Shown: positions 24,772 to 33,670 of the stretch, in pieces
How the letters are laid out: the number at the start of each line of letters is the position of its first letter
How positions within the stretch are numbered: the first letter of the stretch is position 1
Source: Phycicoccus avicenniae_A
GTDB taxonomy: Bacteria; Actinomycetota; Actinomycetes; Actinomycetales; Dermatophilaceae
Direction: 5' to 3'
Assembly (NCBI RefSeq): GCF_050496545.1
Contig: NZ_JBNVZV010000021.1
Coordinates: forward strand, 1 to 64,000
Length of the DNA stretch: 64,000 nucleotides
Notes under the pieces: generated by a model
Database searches by the model: none
Seen by the model: only the letters and a program-made list of their open reading frames with translations
Told to the model about the DNA's origin: nothing
Made by a program: the position numbers and the translations under genes

Positions 24772-25950
24772 TCAGTTCTGGGAGGCCAGCTCGGCGGCCT
24801 TGCGCGCGGCGCCGTCCATCGTCGCCTCGATGGTGACGAGCGGGTGGTCGCGCTCGGCGAGGATGCGGCGGCCCTCCTCGACGTTGTTGCCGTCGAGCCG
24901 GACGACGAGCGGCTTGGTCGCCTCGTCGCCGAGGGCGTCGAGCGCACCGACGATGCCGTTGGCCACCGCGTCGCACGAGGTGATGCCGCCGAAGACGTTG
25001 ACGAACACCGACTTCACCTGCTCGTCGCCGAGGATGATGTGCAGCCCGTTGGCCATCACCTCGGCGGAGGCGCCGCCGCCGATGTCGAGGAAGTTGGCCG
25101 GCTTCTGGCCGCCGAACTCCTCGCCGGCGTACGCGACGACGTCGAGGGTGCTCATCACGAGCCCGGCGCCGTTGCCGATGATGCCGACCGAGCCGTCGAG
25201 CTTGACGTAGTTGAGGCCCTTCTCCTTGGCCGCGGCCTCGAGCGGGTCGGCGGCGGCGGAGTCCTCGAGGGCCTCGTGGTCGGGGTGGCGGAAGTCGGCG
25301 TTCGCGTCGAGCGAGACCTTGCCGTCGAGGGCGACGATCTCGCCGTCCTCGGTCTTCACGAGCGGGTTGACCTCGACGAGCGTGGCGTCCTCGTCGCGGT
25401 AGACGGTCCACAGGGTCTTGAGGACCGGCTCGATCTTCGCGGCGACGTCGCCCTCGAAGCCGGCGGCCTCCACGATCTCGCGGGCCTTGGCGTCGTCGAT
25501 GCCGGTGTTGGGGTCGACGACGACGCGCGCGAGGGCCTCGGGGCGCTCGACGGCGAGCTGCTCGATCTCCATCCCGCCCTCCTTGCTGCACATCGCGAGG
25601 TAGGTGCGGTTCGCGCGGTCGAGCAGGATCGAGAAGTAGTACTCCTCGGCGATGCGGGCGCCCTGAGCGATCATCACGCGGTGCACGGTGTGGCCCTTGA
25701 TGTCCATGCCGAGGATGGCGCGCGCGTGCTCCTCCGCCTCGTCGGTGGACTTCGCGACCTTCACGCCACCGGCCTTGCCGCGCCCACCGGTCTTCACCTG
25801 GGCCTTGACGACGGTGACGCCGCCGCTCGCGGTGCCGATGCGCTCGGCCGCCTCCCTCGCCTCCTCGGGCGTCGTGGCGACGGCCCCGGCGAGCACGGGC
25901 ACACCGTGCTTCTCGAACATGTCACGGGCCTGGTACTCGAAGAGGTCCAC
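24772..25950 (-). CDS. sucC: Succinyl-CoA ligase beta subunit
   Basis: A 392-aa ATP-grasp subunit. The start is taken at GTG 25950 (Met-Asp-Leu-Phe-Glu-Tyr-Gln), the position used by SucC proteins generally. Visible features are VVKAQVKTGGRGKAGGVKV (about 43-61), the VEVNPLVKTEDG metal-site segment, and the C-terminal VFVNVFGGITSCDAVANGI. It precedes sucD in a two-gene TCA operon. A probable promoter has TAGAGT (25996-26001, minus) as -10 with a leader of about 40 nt. Confidence 0.97.
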   Translation of the reverse strand: MDLFEYQARDMFEKHGVPVLAGAVATTPEEAREAAERIGTASGGVTVVKAQVKTGGRGKAGGVKVAKSTDEAEEHARAILGMDIKGHTVHRVMIAQGARIAEEYYFSILLDRANRTYLAMCSKEGGMEIEQLAVERPEALARVVVDPNTGIDDAKAREIVEAAGFEGDVAAKIEPVLKTLWTVYRDEDATLVEVNPLVKTEDGEIVALDGKVSLDANADFRHPDHEALEDSAAADPLEAAAKEKGLNYVKLDGSVGIIGNGAGLVMSTLDVVAYAGEEFGGQKPANFLDIGGGASAEVMANGLHIILGDEQVKSVFVNVFGGITSCDAVANGIVGALDALGDEATKPLVVRLDGNNVEEGRRILAERDHPLVTIEATMDGAARKAAELASQN

Positions 25951-25995
25951 GAGGCGATCCGTCCTCACTGTCGGCGGTGGGTGGTCCGACAGGGG

Positions 25996-26001
25996 ACTCT
26001 A
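25996..26001 (-). promoter_or_regulatory. -10 box of the sucCD operon
   Basis: TAGAGT on the minus strand, 45 nt upstream of the sucC GTG, in the gap between sucC and the M4 peptidase. No convincing -35 was seen. Confidence 0.45.
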
Positions 26002-26079
26002 GTGCGGCCCGGGCCACGGGGCCGACCCGGGGAGCCCGATGGGGCCGATCTCACGCCGGGCGGCTCCCTCACGCGGCGA

Positions 26080-26109
26080 CCGGCGCGCCCTCCGAGGAGG
26101 ACGCGCCGG
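26080..26109. terminator. Hairpin after the first M4 peptidase gene
   Basis: CCGGCGCG (26080-26087) pairs with CGCGCCGG (26102-26109) around 14 nt, 17 nt beyond the M4 stop and before the sucC promoter. It has the position of a terminator for the minus-strand peptidase transcript, without a U tract. Confidence 0.55.
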
Positions 26110-26126
26110 CCGGCGGGGTGGACGGG

Positions 26127-27698
26127 TCAGCTGCTGCAGGTCTGCGACCCCGCCTTGACGGCGATCGCCGAGAAGCCCTTCTCCACGGCGAGGCACTGGG
26201 CGCTGCCGCGGCCGTAGAGCTCCTTGGCCGAGGCGATCGCGCCCTCGCGCGCCGACGCGTAGTTGCTGGACGACACGAGCTTGGTGCTCAGCGTGCGGTA
26301 CCAGACCTTCTCGGCGACGTCGTGGCCGACGCCCGCCATCGTCGAGCCGTCGCACGTCGGGCTGTTGTAGGCCACGCCGTTCACGGTCTTGGCGCCCGAG
26401 CCCTCGGAGACGAGGTAGAACCAGTGGTTCAGCGGGCCCGAGGAGTAGTGGACGTCGAGCCGGCCGACCGACTTGCTCCAGCAGTCGGCGCTGCGGCCGT
26501 CACGGCTCGGCTTGTCCATGTAGCGCAGCGGGGTGCCGTTGCCGTTGATGTCGATCTTCTCGCCGATGAGGTAGTCGCCCGGGTCGGCGGCGCTCGCCGC
26601 GTGGAACTCGACGGCGGTGCCGAAGATGTCCGAGGTCGCCTCGTTGAGGCCGCCGGACTCACCGCGGTAGTTCAGGCCCGCCGTGTTCTCGGTGACGCCG
26701 TGGCTCATCTCGTGCCCCGCGACGTCGATCGACGTCAGCGGCTTGACGTTGCCCTGGCCGTCGCCGTAGGTCATCTGGGTGCCGTCCCAGAAGGCGTTGA
26801 CGTAGGCGTTGCCGTAGTGGACCCGGCTACGGGCACCGGTCCCGTTGTTCCAGATGCCGGCCCGGCCGAGGACCGAGCTGTAGTAGTCGTACGTCTCCTG
26901 CGCACCCCACTGGGCGTCGGCGGCGGCGGTCTGACGGCTGCTCACGCTGCCGGTGCCCCAGACGTCGTCGGCGTCGGTGAACTCGGTGCCGGTCCCGGTC
27001 GTCGCGCCGTTGAGGTCCGTCGTGTAGTTGCCGTGGGTGTCGCGCAGCTTGTACGCGCCGGCGGTTCCGGTCGTGTTGAGGGTGACCGTGCCGCTGTACT
27101 GCGTGTTGCCGGTGCCCTCGACGATGGTCTCGGCGCTGTCGATGACGGCACCGGTCCGGGCGTCGACCCAGGTGCGGAGGCGGCTGGGCGTCTGGCTGGC
27201 GCGCACGCCGGTCGTCGTCACCTCCCAGGCGAGCCGCGGTGCACCCGAGGCGGCGTGGACGACGAGCTCGCTGCTCGCGCCGTCGACGCGGTAGCCCGCG
27301 CCCTTGCGGGCCGTCGCCTCCGCTGCGCTCGCCGCGACCGTGGGGGTCGTGCTCGCCGGGGCGACCGACCGTCCGGCGGCGAGGCGCTCGGAGCGGACCG
27401 TGCCCGCGCGGTCCTTGTCGACGACGAGGTCGCCACCGACGACGCGCAGGCCGTCGACCGTGCGGTCGTAGCGGACGTGCCGCGTGCCGTCGGCGTCGGT
27501 GAGCACCGAGCGCACCGTGAGGCGCTGGTCTGCACCGAGGCCGAGGGCGCGGCCGGTGGCGGGCGCGTCCTGCTGCTCGGCGGCCCGGGCGGTGTCCGGG
27601 CGCGGGCTCGGGGCGGCAGCGGCCGTGGGGACGGATCCGACGACGGCGGCGGCGACCGCCGCGGCGAGGACGGAACCGGTGACGAGGCGAGAACTCAT
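26127..27698 (-). CDS. Secreted M4 (thermolysin-type) metallopeptidase, short form
   Basis: A 523-aa zinc endopeptidase. ATG 27698 follows an AGGAGAG site and begins a signal peptide (VTGSVLAAAVAAAVVGSVPTAAAA). The FTP/PepSY propeptide runs to about residue 175. The catalytic domain has HEMSH near residue 329, the third zinc ligand in GGLNEATSD, and DVHYSSGPLNHWFYL with the active-site histidine. The protein ends at the catalytic domain, unlike the paralogue at 29386-31434, which is very similar but carries an added C-terminal domain. It is the last of three tandem secreted peptidase genes. Confidence 0.95.
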   Translation of the reverse strand: MSSRLVTGSVLAAAVAAAVVGSVPTAAAAPSPRPDTARAAEQQDAPATGRALGLGADQRLTVRSVLTDADGTRHVRYDRTVDGLRVVGGDLVVDKDRAGTVRSERLAAGRSVAPASTTPTVAASAAEATARKGAGYRVDGASSELVVHAASGAPRLAWEVTTTGVRASQTPSRLRTWVDARTGAVIDSAETIVEGTGNTQYSGTVTLNTTGTAGAYKLRDTHGNYTTDLNGATTGTGTEFTDADDVWGTGSVSSRQTAAADAQWGAQETYDYYSSVLGRAGIWNNGTGARSRVHYGNAYVNAFWDGTQMTYGDGQGNVKPLTSIDVAGHEMSHGVTENTAGLNYRGESGGLNEATSDIFGTAVEFHAASAADPGDYLIGEKIDINGNGTPLRYMDKPSRDGRSADCWSKSVGRLDVHYSSGPLNHWFYLVSEGSGAKTVNGVAYNSPTCDGSTMAGVGHDVAEKVWYRTLSTKLVSSSNYASAREGAIASAKELYGRGSAQCLAVEKGFSAIAVKAGSQTCSS

Positions 27699-27814
27699 GG
27701 ACTCTCCTGTGGGTGGGGGTCGCGGGTCGCGACGCGGTTCATCGTGAATCGGGGTGTGGGCATCCGCATCCGGTGCGGCTGAAGGCTTCTCAGGAAGTCC
27801 TCGGGTGTGCGGCG

Positions 27815-29284
27815 TCAGCCGACGGTCACCGCCGTGTCGTCGACGACGAAGGAGGTCTGCGCCGAGGAGTCCTCGGTGGCGGTGAACCGGATGGTGACCG
27901 CGCGGCCCTTCCACGGCAGCAGGCTGAAGGACTTCTGCGTGTACGTCGCGTTGGGCGCGACGTTGGAGAACGTGCCGAGGGTCGTCACCGTGGAGCCGTC
28001 GACGACCTGGGCGCGCATCGTGTCGTAGACGGTGGTGCCCGTCTCGGCGGTGTCGGTGCGCAGCCAGAAGGTGAGGGCCGCCGCCGTGGCGGTCGACGGG
28101 ACGGTGACGGTCTGGTTCACCGTCTCGGTACCGGCCGAGCCGTTGCCTCCGAGCCACAGCTTCCAGCTGCCGGTGCGGGCCGGGCGCGACGCGCTGTTCG
28201 TGATCGGCCCCGCCGTGCCGGTCCAGACGGTGGCGCCGGACTCGAACCCGGCGTTCTGGAGGAGGTTGCCGACGGTCGGCGGAATCGTCGTGCCGTAGTC
28301 CTTCGCGGCGTACCGCGTGACGATCGCCCCGACGAGGTCGGCACCGCGGTCCAGGGACGTGGTGTCGAGGTTGGCGAGGGTGTCGCAGGAGCGGTGGTAG
28401 CAGGGGTCGAACGCGCGCCCGGCCGTCCCTCCCCACTTCTGCGCCTGGGCGGTGGTCTTGAGGGTCTCGGCACCGCTGAAGATGCCCGCCGTCGGGAGAC
28501 CGGCGGCCCGGAAGGCGGCGTGGTCGCTGCGGCCCTGGACGTCGATGTACTCCGACGGGATGCCCTTGGCCGTGTACCAGGCGGTGATCTCGTCGCGCAC
28601 CGCGTTGCCGGCGGCGTTGTCGTCGTAGACGAAGTAGCCGGGGTTGGGCGAGCCGATCATGTCGATGTTGAGGTACAGCGCGATCTTCGCCTTCTCGGCG
28701 GCCGAGAGGCTCGCGACGTACGCCTTGGACCCGAGCAGGCCCTGCTCCTCGGCGCCCCAGAACCCGAAGCGCAGGGTGTTGCGGGGCCTCTGCCCGGAGG
28801 CCGCGTACTGCACCGCCGTCTCGAGCACGCCGGCCGTGCCGCTGCCGTTGTCGTTGATGCCCGGGCCGGCGCTGACGCTGTCGAGGTGGGCACCGGCCAT
28901 CACGACCCGGCTGGGGTCGGTGCCGGCGAGGGTGGCGACGACGTTGTACGACGTGCCCGACGACGTCGAGAACGACTGCACCTGGGTCGTGTAGCCGGCC
29001 GCGTCGAGCGTGGCCTTCACGTAGTCGACCGAGGCCTGGTAGCCCGACCGGCCGGTGGCGCGGTTGCCGCCGTTGGCGGCGGCGATGGCCGAGAGCCGGT
29101 CGAGGTGGGCGCGGACCTTCGCGACGTCGATGTCGGGGTCGGCGAGCGCGGCGGCGGGTGCCGCGGCGGGCGCAGCCGCCCGGTCGGTGGGTGCGGCGGC
29201 GGCCGCGGTGAGTGGTGCCACGACGAGGGCTGCGGCGAGGCCGGCGGCGGCCATCAGGGCCGGGGCGTGGGGGCGTGCGGGCAT
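27815..29284 (-). CDS. Secreted M28 aminopeptidase with added C-terminal domain
   Basis: A 489-aa M28 (aminopeptidase S-like) exopeptidase with a signal peptide from ATG 29284 (AAGGA site). Zinc ligands and catalytic residues are recognisable: GAHLDSV, INDNGSG, FWGAEEQG with the general base, LNIDMIGS and CYHRSCD. After about residue 335 comes a separate beta-rich domain beginning NLLQNAGFESGATVW and ending FVVDDTAVTVG; nearly the same domain ends the M4 peptidase next door. It would release N-terminal residues from peptides made by the flanking endopeptidases. Confidence 0.93.
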   Translation of the reverse strand: MPARPHAPALMAAAGLAAALVVAPLTAAAAAPTDRAAAPAAAPAAALADPDIDVAKVRAHLDRLSAIAAANGGNRATGRSGYQASVDYVKATLDAAGYTTQVQSFSTSSGTSYNVVATLAGTDPSRVVMAGAHLDSVSAGPGINDNGSGTAGVLETAVQYAASGQRPRNTLRFGFWGAEEQGLLGSKAYVASLSAAEKAKIALYLNIDMIGSPNPGYFVYDDNAAGNAVRDEITAWYTAKGIPSEYIDVQGRSDHAAFRAAGLPTAGIFSGAETLKTTAQAQKWGGTAGRAFDPCYHRSCDTLANLDTTSLDRGADLVGAIVTRYAAKDYGTTIPPTVGNLLQNAGFESGATVWTGTAGPITNSASRPARTGSWKLWLGGNGSAGTETVNQTVTVPSTATAAALTFWLRTDTAETGTTVYDTMRAQVVDGSTVTTLGTFSNVAPNATYTQKSFSLLPWKGRAVTIRFTATEDSSAQTSFVVDDTAVTVG

Positions 29285-29385
29285 GGGGAGTCCTTCGGCT
29301 GGGGGCGCCGGGTGGGCGCGGGTGTGGCGACGGGCCGGCGCGCGGTGGCGCGCCGGCCCGTCGTGGAGCGGTGGTGGTGGGTCGG

Positions 29386-31434
29386 TCAGCTCACCGTGAG
29401 CGCCGTGTCGTCGACGACGAACGACGTCTGGAGCGTGACGTCCTCGGTGCTCGTGAAGCGCACCGTGACCGCCTGGCCCTTGTAGGCCGTCAGGTTGAAG
29501 GACTTCTGCACGTACGAGGCGTTCTTGTTGAGGTTGCTGTACGTGCCGAGGGTCGTCGTCGTGCCGTTCACGACGACCTGCGCCTTCATCGTGTCGTACG
29601 CCGAGGACGTGGTCGTCTCCGCCGTGTCGATGCGCACCCAGAAGGTCAGCGCCGCCGAGGTGGCGCTCGCCGGGATGGTCACCGTCTGGCTCTCGGTCTC
29701 GGTGGTCGCCGAGCCGTTGCCGCCGAGCCACATCTTCCAGGTGCCCGAGCGCGCCGGGCGGCCGGTGTTGTTCGTGATCGGACCGGCGGTACCGGACCAG
29801 ACCGTCGCGCCGGACTCGAAGCCCGCGTTCTGGAGGAGGTTCCCACCGGTGGGCGGCGGGGTCGTGCCGCCGGAGCAGGACTGCGTGCCGGCCGGGACCG
29901 AGATCGCGTCGAACGCACCCTGGACAGCGGTGCAGACCGCGGCGTTGGTCGGGAAGAGCTCCTTGGCCGAGGCGATCGCGCCCTCACGGGCGGCCTGGTA
30001 GTTGCTCGTCGACGTCAGCTTGGTCGAGAGGGTGCGGTACCAGACCTTCTCGATGTTCGCGCGGCCCGCGCCGACGACGGTGGAGGCGTTGCAGGTGGGG
30101 CTGTTGTACGAGACACCGTTGACCGTCTTGGCACCCGAGCCCTCGGAGGCCAGGTAGAACCAGTGGTTCAGCGGGCCCGAGGAGTAGTGCGGGTCGAGGT
30201 TCTTCGTGCCCGTGGTCCAGCAGTCCTGGCTCGCGCCGTCCTTGGACGGCTTGTCCATGTAGCGCAGCGGGGTGCCGTTGCCGTTGATGTTGATCTTCTC
30301 GCCGATGAGGTAGTCGCCCGGGTCGGCGGTGCTGTTGGCGTAGAACTCCACGGCCGTGCCGAAGATGTCGGACGTCGCCTCGTTGAGGCCGCCCGCGTCA
30401 CCGGAGTAGACCAGACCGGCGGTGTTCTCGGTGACGCCGTGGCTCATCTCGTGGGCGGCGACGTCGATCGAGGTCAGCGGCTTGGTGTTGCCCGCGCCGT
30501 CGCCGTAGGTCATCTGGGTGCCGTCCCAGAAGGCGTTGACGTAGCCGTTGCCGTAGTGGACCCGGCTGCGGGCGCCGGTGCCGTTGTTCCAGATGCCGGC
30601 GCGCCCGAGGACGGTGTTGTAGTAGTCGTACGTCTTCTCGGCGCCGTACTGCGCGTCGACCCCGGCGGTCTGCCGGTTCGTCGTCGTGCCGTTGCCCCAG
30701 ACGTTGTCCGCGTCGGTGAAGAGCGTGCCGGCGGCCGTCGCGCTCGTCGAGCCGTTGAGGTCGGTCGTGTAGTTGCCGCGGCTGTCCTTGAGCTGCCAGG
30801 TGGTGCCGCTCTGGATCGTGTTGAGGGTGACCGTGCCGGAGTACTGGGAGTTGCCCGTGCCGTTGACGATCTCGTCCCAGCTCGTGATGACCGCGCCGGA
30901 GCCGGCGTCGACGACCGTGTGCAGGCGGCTGGGGGTCTGGTCGGCCTTGACGCCCGTGGTCACGACGTCGTAGGCGAGGCGCGGGGTGCCCGTGCCGGCC
31001 CAGACGACGAGCTCGCCCTGGCTCTTCTCGCCGCGGGCCTTCGAGCGCTCCGTGCCGGCCGCGACGGCGGTCGTGCGGGAGACCGTCGGCGTCGTGGTCT
31101 TCGCCGCGACGCTCTTGCGGCCCGCGTTGTAGCGGACCTCCTCGAGCGCGCCGGCCTTGCTCTTCTCGACGACGAGGTCGCCGCCGAGGACGCGCAGGCC
31201 GTTCCAGGTGCGGTCGTACCGGGTGTGGGTGGTGCCGTCGCGGTCGGTGAGGACCGCTCGGGGGACGAGCTTCTCGCCCGAGGCGAGGCCGAGGGCGGCG
31301 TGGTCGGGGCCGGGGGTGGCGGCCGCCGGGCGCGCCGCGGCAGGGGTGGTGCCGACGGCCGTCGCGGCGGGCACGCCGGCGACGAGGGTCGTGAGGGCCG
31401 CGCCCAGGGCAAGGCCGGTGGTGAGTCGTCTCAC
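29386..31434 (-). CDS. Secreted M4 metallopeptidase with added C-terminal domain
   Basis: A 682-aa paralogue of the M4 peptidase at 26127-27698. The start is GTG 31434, 8 nt after a GAAGGAGAA site, followed by a signal peptide (LTTGLALGAALTTLVAGVPAATA). Propeptide and catalytic domain show HEMSH, GGLNEATSD and PHYSSGPLNHWFYL. A short PPPTGG linker near residue 525 leads to a domain of about 150 residues that is nearly the same as that of the neighbouring M28 aminopeptidase. Such domains usually aid folding, secretion or substrate binding and may be removed in maturation. It is the first gene of the peptidase trio. Confidence 0.95.
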   Translation of the reverse strand: MRRLTTGLALGAALTTLVAGVPAATAVGTTPAAARPAAATPGPDHAALGLASGEKLVPRAVLTDRDGTTHTRYDRTWNGLRVLGGDLVVEKSKAGALEEVRYNAGRKSVAAKTTTPTVSRTTAVAAGTERSKARGEKSQGELVVWAGTGTPRLAYDVVTTGVKADQTPSRLHTVVDAGSGAVITSWDEIVNGTGNSQYSGTVTLNTIQSGTTWQLKDSRGNYTTDLNGSTSATAAGTLFTDADNVWGNGTTTNRQTAGVDAQYGAEKTYDYYNTVLGRAGIWNNGTGARSRVHYGNGYVNAFWDGTQMTYGDGAGNTKPLTSIDVAAHEMSHGVTENTAGLVYSGDAGGLNEATSDIFGTAVEFYANSTADPGDYLIGEKININGNGTPLRYMDKPSKDGASQDCWTTGTKNLDPHYSSGPLNHWFYLASEGSGAKTVNGVSYNSPTCNASTVVGAGRANIEKVWYRTLSTKLTSTSNYQAAREGAIASAKELFPTNAAVCTAVQGAFDAISVPAGTQSCSGGTTPPPTGGNLLQNAGFESGATVWSGTAGPITNNTGRPARSGTWKMWLGGNGSATTETESQTVTIPASATSAALTFWVRIDTAETTTSSAYDTMKAQVVVNGTTTTLGTYSNLNKNASYVQKSFNLTAYKGQAVTVRFTSTEDVTLQTSFVVDDTALTVS

Positions 31435-31516
31435 GGTCGGGGTTCTCCTTCGGGTAGTGCGCCCGGGTCCGGGCACGAGGGGAAACCTCGTCCTGCGACA
31501 GGCTCCAGGACAACAC

Positions 31517-31535
31517 TTCTTGCGAAGAATTGACC
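31517..31535. promoter_or_regulatory. Dyad and -35-like element between the M4 peptidase and lipase genes
   Basis: TTCTTGCGAAGAA (31517-31529) is a perfect 5-3-5 dyad, joined directly to TTGACC (31530-31535) on the plus strand. TTTACT (31551-31556) could be a -10 with a short spacer. It lies in the divergent region and may control either gene. AATTGACC also occurs upstream of the M36 protease. Confidence 0.4.
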
Positions 31536-31629
31536 CCGGCGACGGAACTCTTTACTGCTGCCCGACGAGACCTTGACCTACGGACCGGCTCTACCGGACC
31601 CGTCGTGGCACACCTACAGTGAACCCGCC

Positions 31630-32559
31630 ATGCCCGGTGCCGCGCAGGAGAATCGTGACGTCGGGTCCGTGACCCGTGCGGTCGCGGACCCGCCGGCCCG
31701 GCTGCCCGCACGCCTGGGCCGCGCGGTCCGGGACCTCGCCGACCCGGCCGTGCTGGCCGGGGCCGCCGTGGAGGCGGTCTGGCTCGGCGCCCACCTGCTC
31801 ACCTGGCCCGTCGGCCTGGTGCAGGGCGGGCCCGACCGCGGGCGACCCGCCTACCGCCTCGAGCACCTGCCGCCGGTGCAGCGCGGCCTGCTCGTCTCCG
31901 ACGTCGAGGCGGCGGGGACGCCGATCCTGCTCGTGCACGGCATCGTCAGCAACCGCTCGATCTTCACCGTGCTGCGCCGCGGCCTCACCCGACGCGGGTT
32001 CTCCAACGTCTACGCGATGAACTACGCCACCCTGGCCACCGACGTCCGGACCGCGGCCCTGCGCCTCGCCGAGGAGGTCGAGGCCGTCTGCGCGGAGACC
32101 GGCTTCGAGCGGATCCACGTCATCGGCCACAGCCTCGGGGGCCTCATCGCGCGGTACTACGTGACCCGCCTCGGCGGGGACGCGCGCGTGCACACCCTCG
32201 TCACCCTCGGCACCCCGCACGAGGGCACCTGGGCGGCCTACGCCGTCCCCACCCGGCTGATGCGCCAGATGCGACCCGGCAGCGGGCTGATGCGCGAGCT
32301 GGCCCGGCCGGTGCGCGGCTGCCGCACCCGGTTCGTCGCCTACTGGTCCGACAGCGACGTGGCGATCGTGCCGCGGGAGTCGGCGGCGCTGCGCCACCCC
32401 GACCTCGCGGCGCGCACGGTCCGGCTGCACGGCGCGGGCCACCTGACCCTGCCGATGCTCGGGGACGTCGTCCACGGCATCTCGGCCGCCCTGGCGCAGC
32501 TCGACGTCGACGGCGCCACGCTGCGACGCGGCGTCACCCCGCTCGGCCGGCGTCGCTGA
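31630..32559 (+). CDS. Alpha/beta-hydrolase lipase/esterase
   Basis: A 309-aa triacylglycerol-lipase-like hydrolase starting at ATG 31630, chosen over a TTG at 31573 because TACAGT (31615-31620) lies 9 nt upstream and the preceding codons look non-coding. Features: oxyanion strand PILLVHGIVSNRSIF (about 98-112), nucleophile elbow IGHSLGGLIARYYV (Ser about residue 167), a late aspartate in YWSDSDVAIVPRESA and histidine in GAGHLTLPML. It resembles actinobacterial class 2 lipases but has no clear cleavable signal peptide; a hydrophobic stretch (about 40-60) may anchor it. Confidence 0.88.
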   Translation: MPGAAQENRDVGSVTRAVADPPARLPARLGRAVRDLADPAVLAGAAVEAVWLGAHLLTWPVGLVQGGPDRGRPAYRLEHLPPVQRGLLVSDVEAAGTPILLVHGIVSNRSIFTVLRRGLTRRGFSNVYAMNYATLATDVRTAALRLAEEVEAVCAETGFERIHVIGHSLGGLIARYYVTRLGGDARVHTLVTLGTPHEGTWAAYAVPTRLMRQMRPGSGLMRELARPVRGCRTRFVAYWSDSDVAIVPRESAALRHPDLAARTVRLHGAGHLTLPMLGDVVHGISAALAQLDVDGATLRRGVTPLGRRR

Positions 32560-32619
32560 CGCCTCGGGCGGTGCCGTCGGAGCCGGCGACACCCCCGGAT
32601 ATCCACGCTGTGGAAAATT

Positions 32620-32675
32620 CCTGAGAGCGGCTCTCAGGTGACCTGCACCACGTCGCGAGAGCGTTTGCGCAGGTC
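32620..32675 (+). promoter_or_regulatory. Two hairpins in the lipase-M23 intergenic region
   Basis: CCTGAGAGC (32620-32628) and GCTCTCAGG (32630-32638) form a perfect 9-1-9 dyad. Immediately after, GACCTGC (32640-32646) pairs with GCAGGTC (32669-32675). Both lie between the lipase stop and the M23 gene. They may be a lipase terminator or a structured leader; no known riboswitch core was recognised. Confidence 0.45.
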
Positions 32676-32737
32676 AGGCGGGGGGTCAGGGGTTCGACAC
32701 CTCGCCCGTCCCGCCCGTCCCTGTGGACACGGGTTTG

Positions 32738-32767
32738 TGTCACGGAATGGTCACGGTACGGTGTACC
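32738..32767 (+). promoter_or_regulatory. Direct repeats and dyad upstream of the M23 peptidase gene
   Basis: GTCACGG occurs twice, 11 bp apart (at about 32739 and 32750), followed by GGTAC (32755-32759) and GTACC (32763-32767), a 5-3-5 dyad. The one-turn spacing suggests a transcription-factor site 45-70 nt before the M23 start. No regulator is assigned. Confidence 0.4.
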
Positions 32768-32811
32768 GGCCCCGCCAGGTCCCCTGCCCCCACCCGAAGG
32801 TCCACCTCGTC

Positions 32812-33591
32812 GTGAGTTCCCGGAACTACACCGGGCGCCACTACGCCGGACGCCACCGCGTCCAGCAGCGTCGTGCGCGTCTCCCCCGAGCACTGAGCTC
32901 CGGCTTCGTCCTGCCGACGACCGCCGCCGCAGCCCTCGTCGTGACCGCCACCGGCGCCACCGTCGCCGAGTCGGCCCCGCAGCCCTTCGACCTCACCGGC
33001 CAGCAGACCGCCATGGCGCGCACCCAGGAGGCTGCCGCCGACCAGGCCGTCACCGAGATCGCCTCCCGCCGCCAGGACGCCGCGATGCAGTCCGCGGCGC
33101 TCCAGGGCCGGGTCGAGGCCCAGGTCCGCGCGGCCCGCGCCGCGCAGCGCAAGGCCGACGCCGAGGCCAAGGCCAAGGCGGAGGCCGCCAAGCGCGCCAA
33201 GAAGTGGGTCCGCCCGATCCACACCTGGAACATCACCTCCGGCTACGGCTGGCGCTGGGGCAAGACGCACGACGGCATCGACCTCGGCGCCCCCACCGGC
33301 ACCCCGCTCTACGCGATGTCCAAGGGCACCGTCATCAAGGCGGGCTGGGAGGACAGCTTCGGCTACAAGGTCGAGATCCTCTACTGGGACGGCAGCATCT
33401 CCTGGTACGGCCACATGAGCCGCATCGACGTCCAGTCCGGCGAGGAGGTCCTCCCGGGCACCCAGGTCGGGCTCGTCGGCAACACCGGCCACAGCTTCGG
33501 CTCGCACCTGCACCTCGAGTTCCAGCGCACGACCGCCAGCGACAGCCCCCTCGACCCCGTGCCCTGGCTCAAGGACCACGGGCTCTGGTGA
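32812..33591 (+). CDS. M23 (LytM-type) peptidoglycan endopeptidase
   Basis: A 259-aa secreted or anchored protein starting at GTG 32812. A basic N-terminus (about 1-25) precedes a hydrophobic segment (FVLPTTAAAALVVTATGATV). An alanine- and lysine-rich coiled coil follows (about 60-125). The M23 domain has the zinc motif THDGIDLGAPTG (HxxxD), WYGHMS, and HLHLEF. Such enzymes cut peptide cross-links in peptidoglycan during growth or division; the coiled coil often mediates septal recruitment. The gene is followed by a strong terminator (33628-33652). Confidence 0.92.
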   Translation: MSSRNYTGRHYAGRHRVQQRRARLPRALSSGFVLPTTAAAALVVTATGATVAESAPQPFDLTGQQTAMARTQEAAADQAVTEIASRRQDAAMQSAALQGRVEAQVRAARAAQRKADAEAKAKAEAAKRAKKWVRPIHTWNITSGYGWRWGKTHDGIDLGAPTGTPLYAMSKGTVIKAGWEDSFGYKVEILYWDGSISWYGHMSRIDVQSGEEVLPGTQVGLVGNTGHSFGSHLHLEFQRTTASDSPLDPVPWLKDHGLW

Positions 33592-33627
33592 GCCCCGGGG
33601 TGCGCACCGCACCCCCACCCGACGGAC

Positions 33628-33652
33628 GACCCCGGCGCACCACGCCGGGGTC
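33628..33652 (+). terminator. Terminator between the M23 gene and pcrA
   Basis: GACCCCGGCG (33628-33637) pairs exactly with CGCCGGGGTC (33643-33652) over a 5-nt loop and is followed by TCGTCGTCTCC. It lies between convergent genes and may serve both. Confidence 0.8.
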
Positions 33653-33670
33653 TCGTCGTCTCCCGGGCGG

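Noticed and set aside
32560..32811. c-di-AMP (ydaO) or TPP riboswitch upstream of the M23 gene
   Set aside because: CTGAGAG is present, but the other conserved core blocks of either class are missing.
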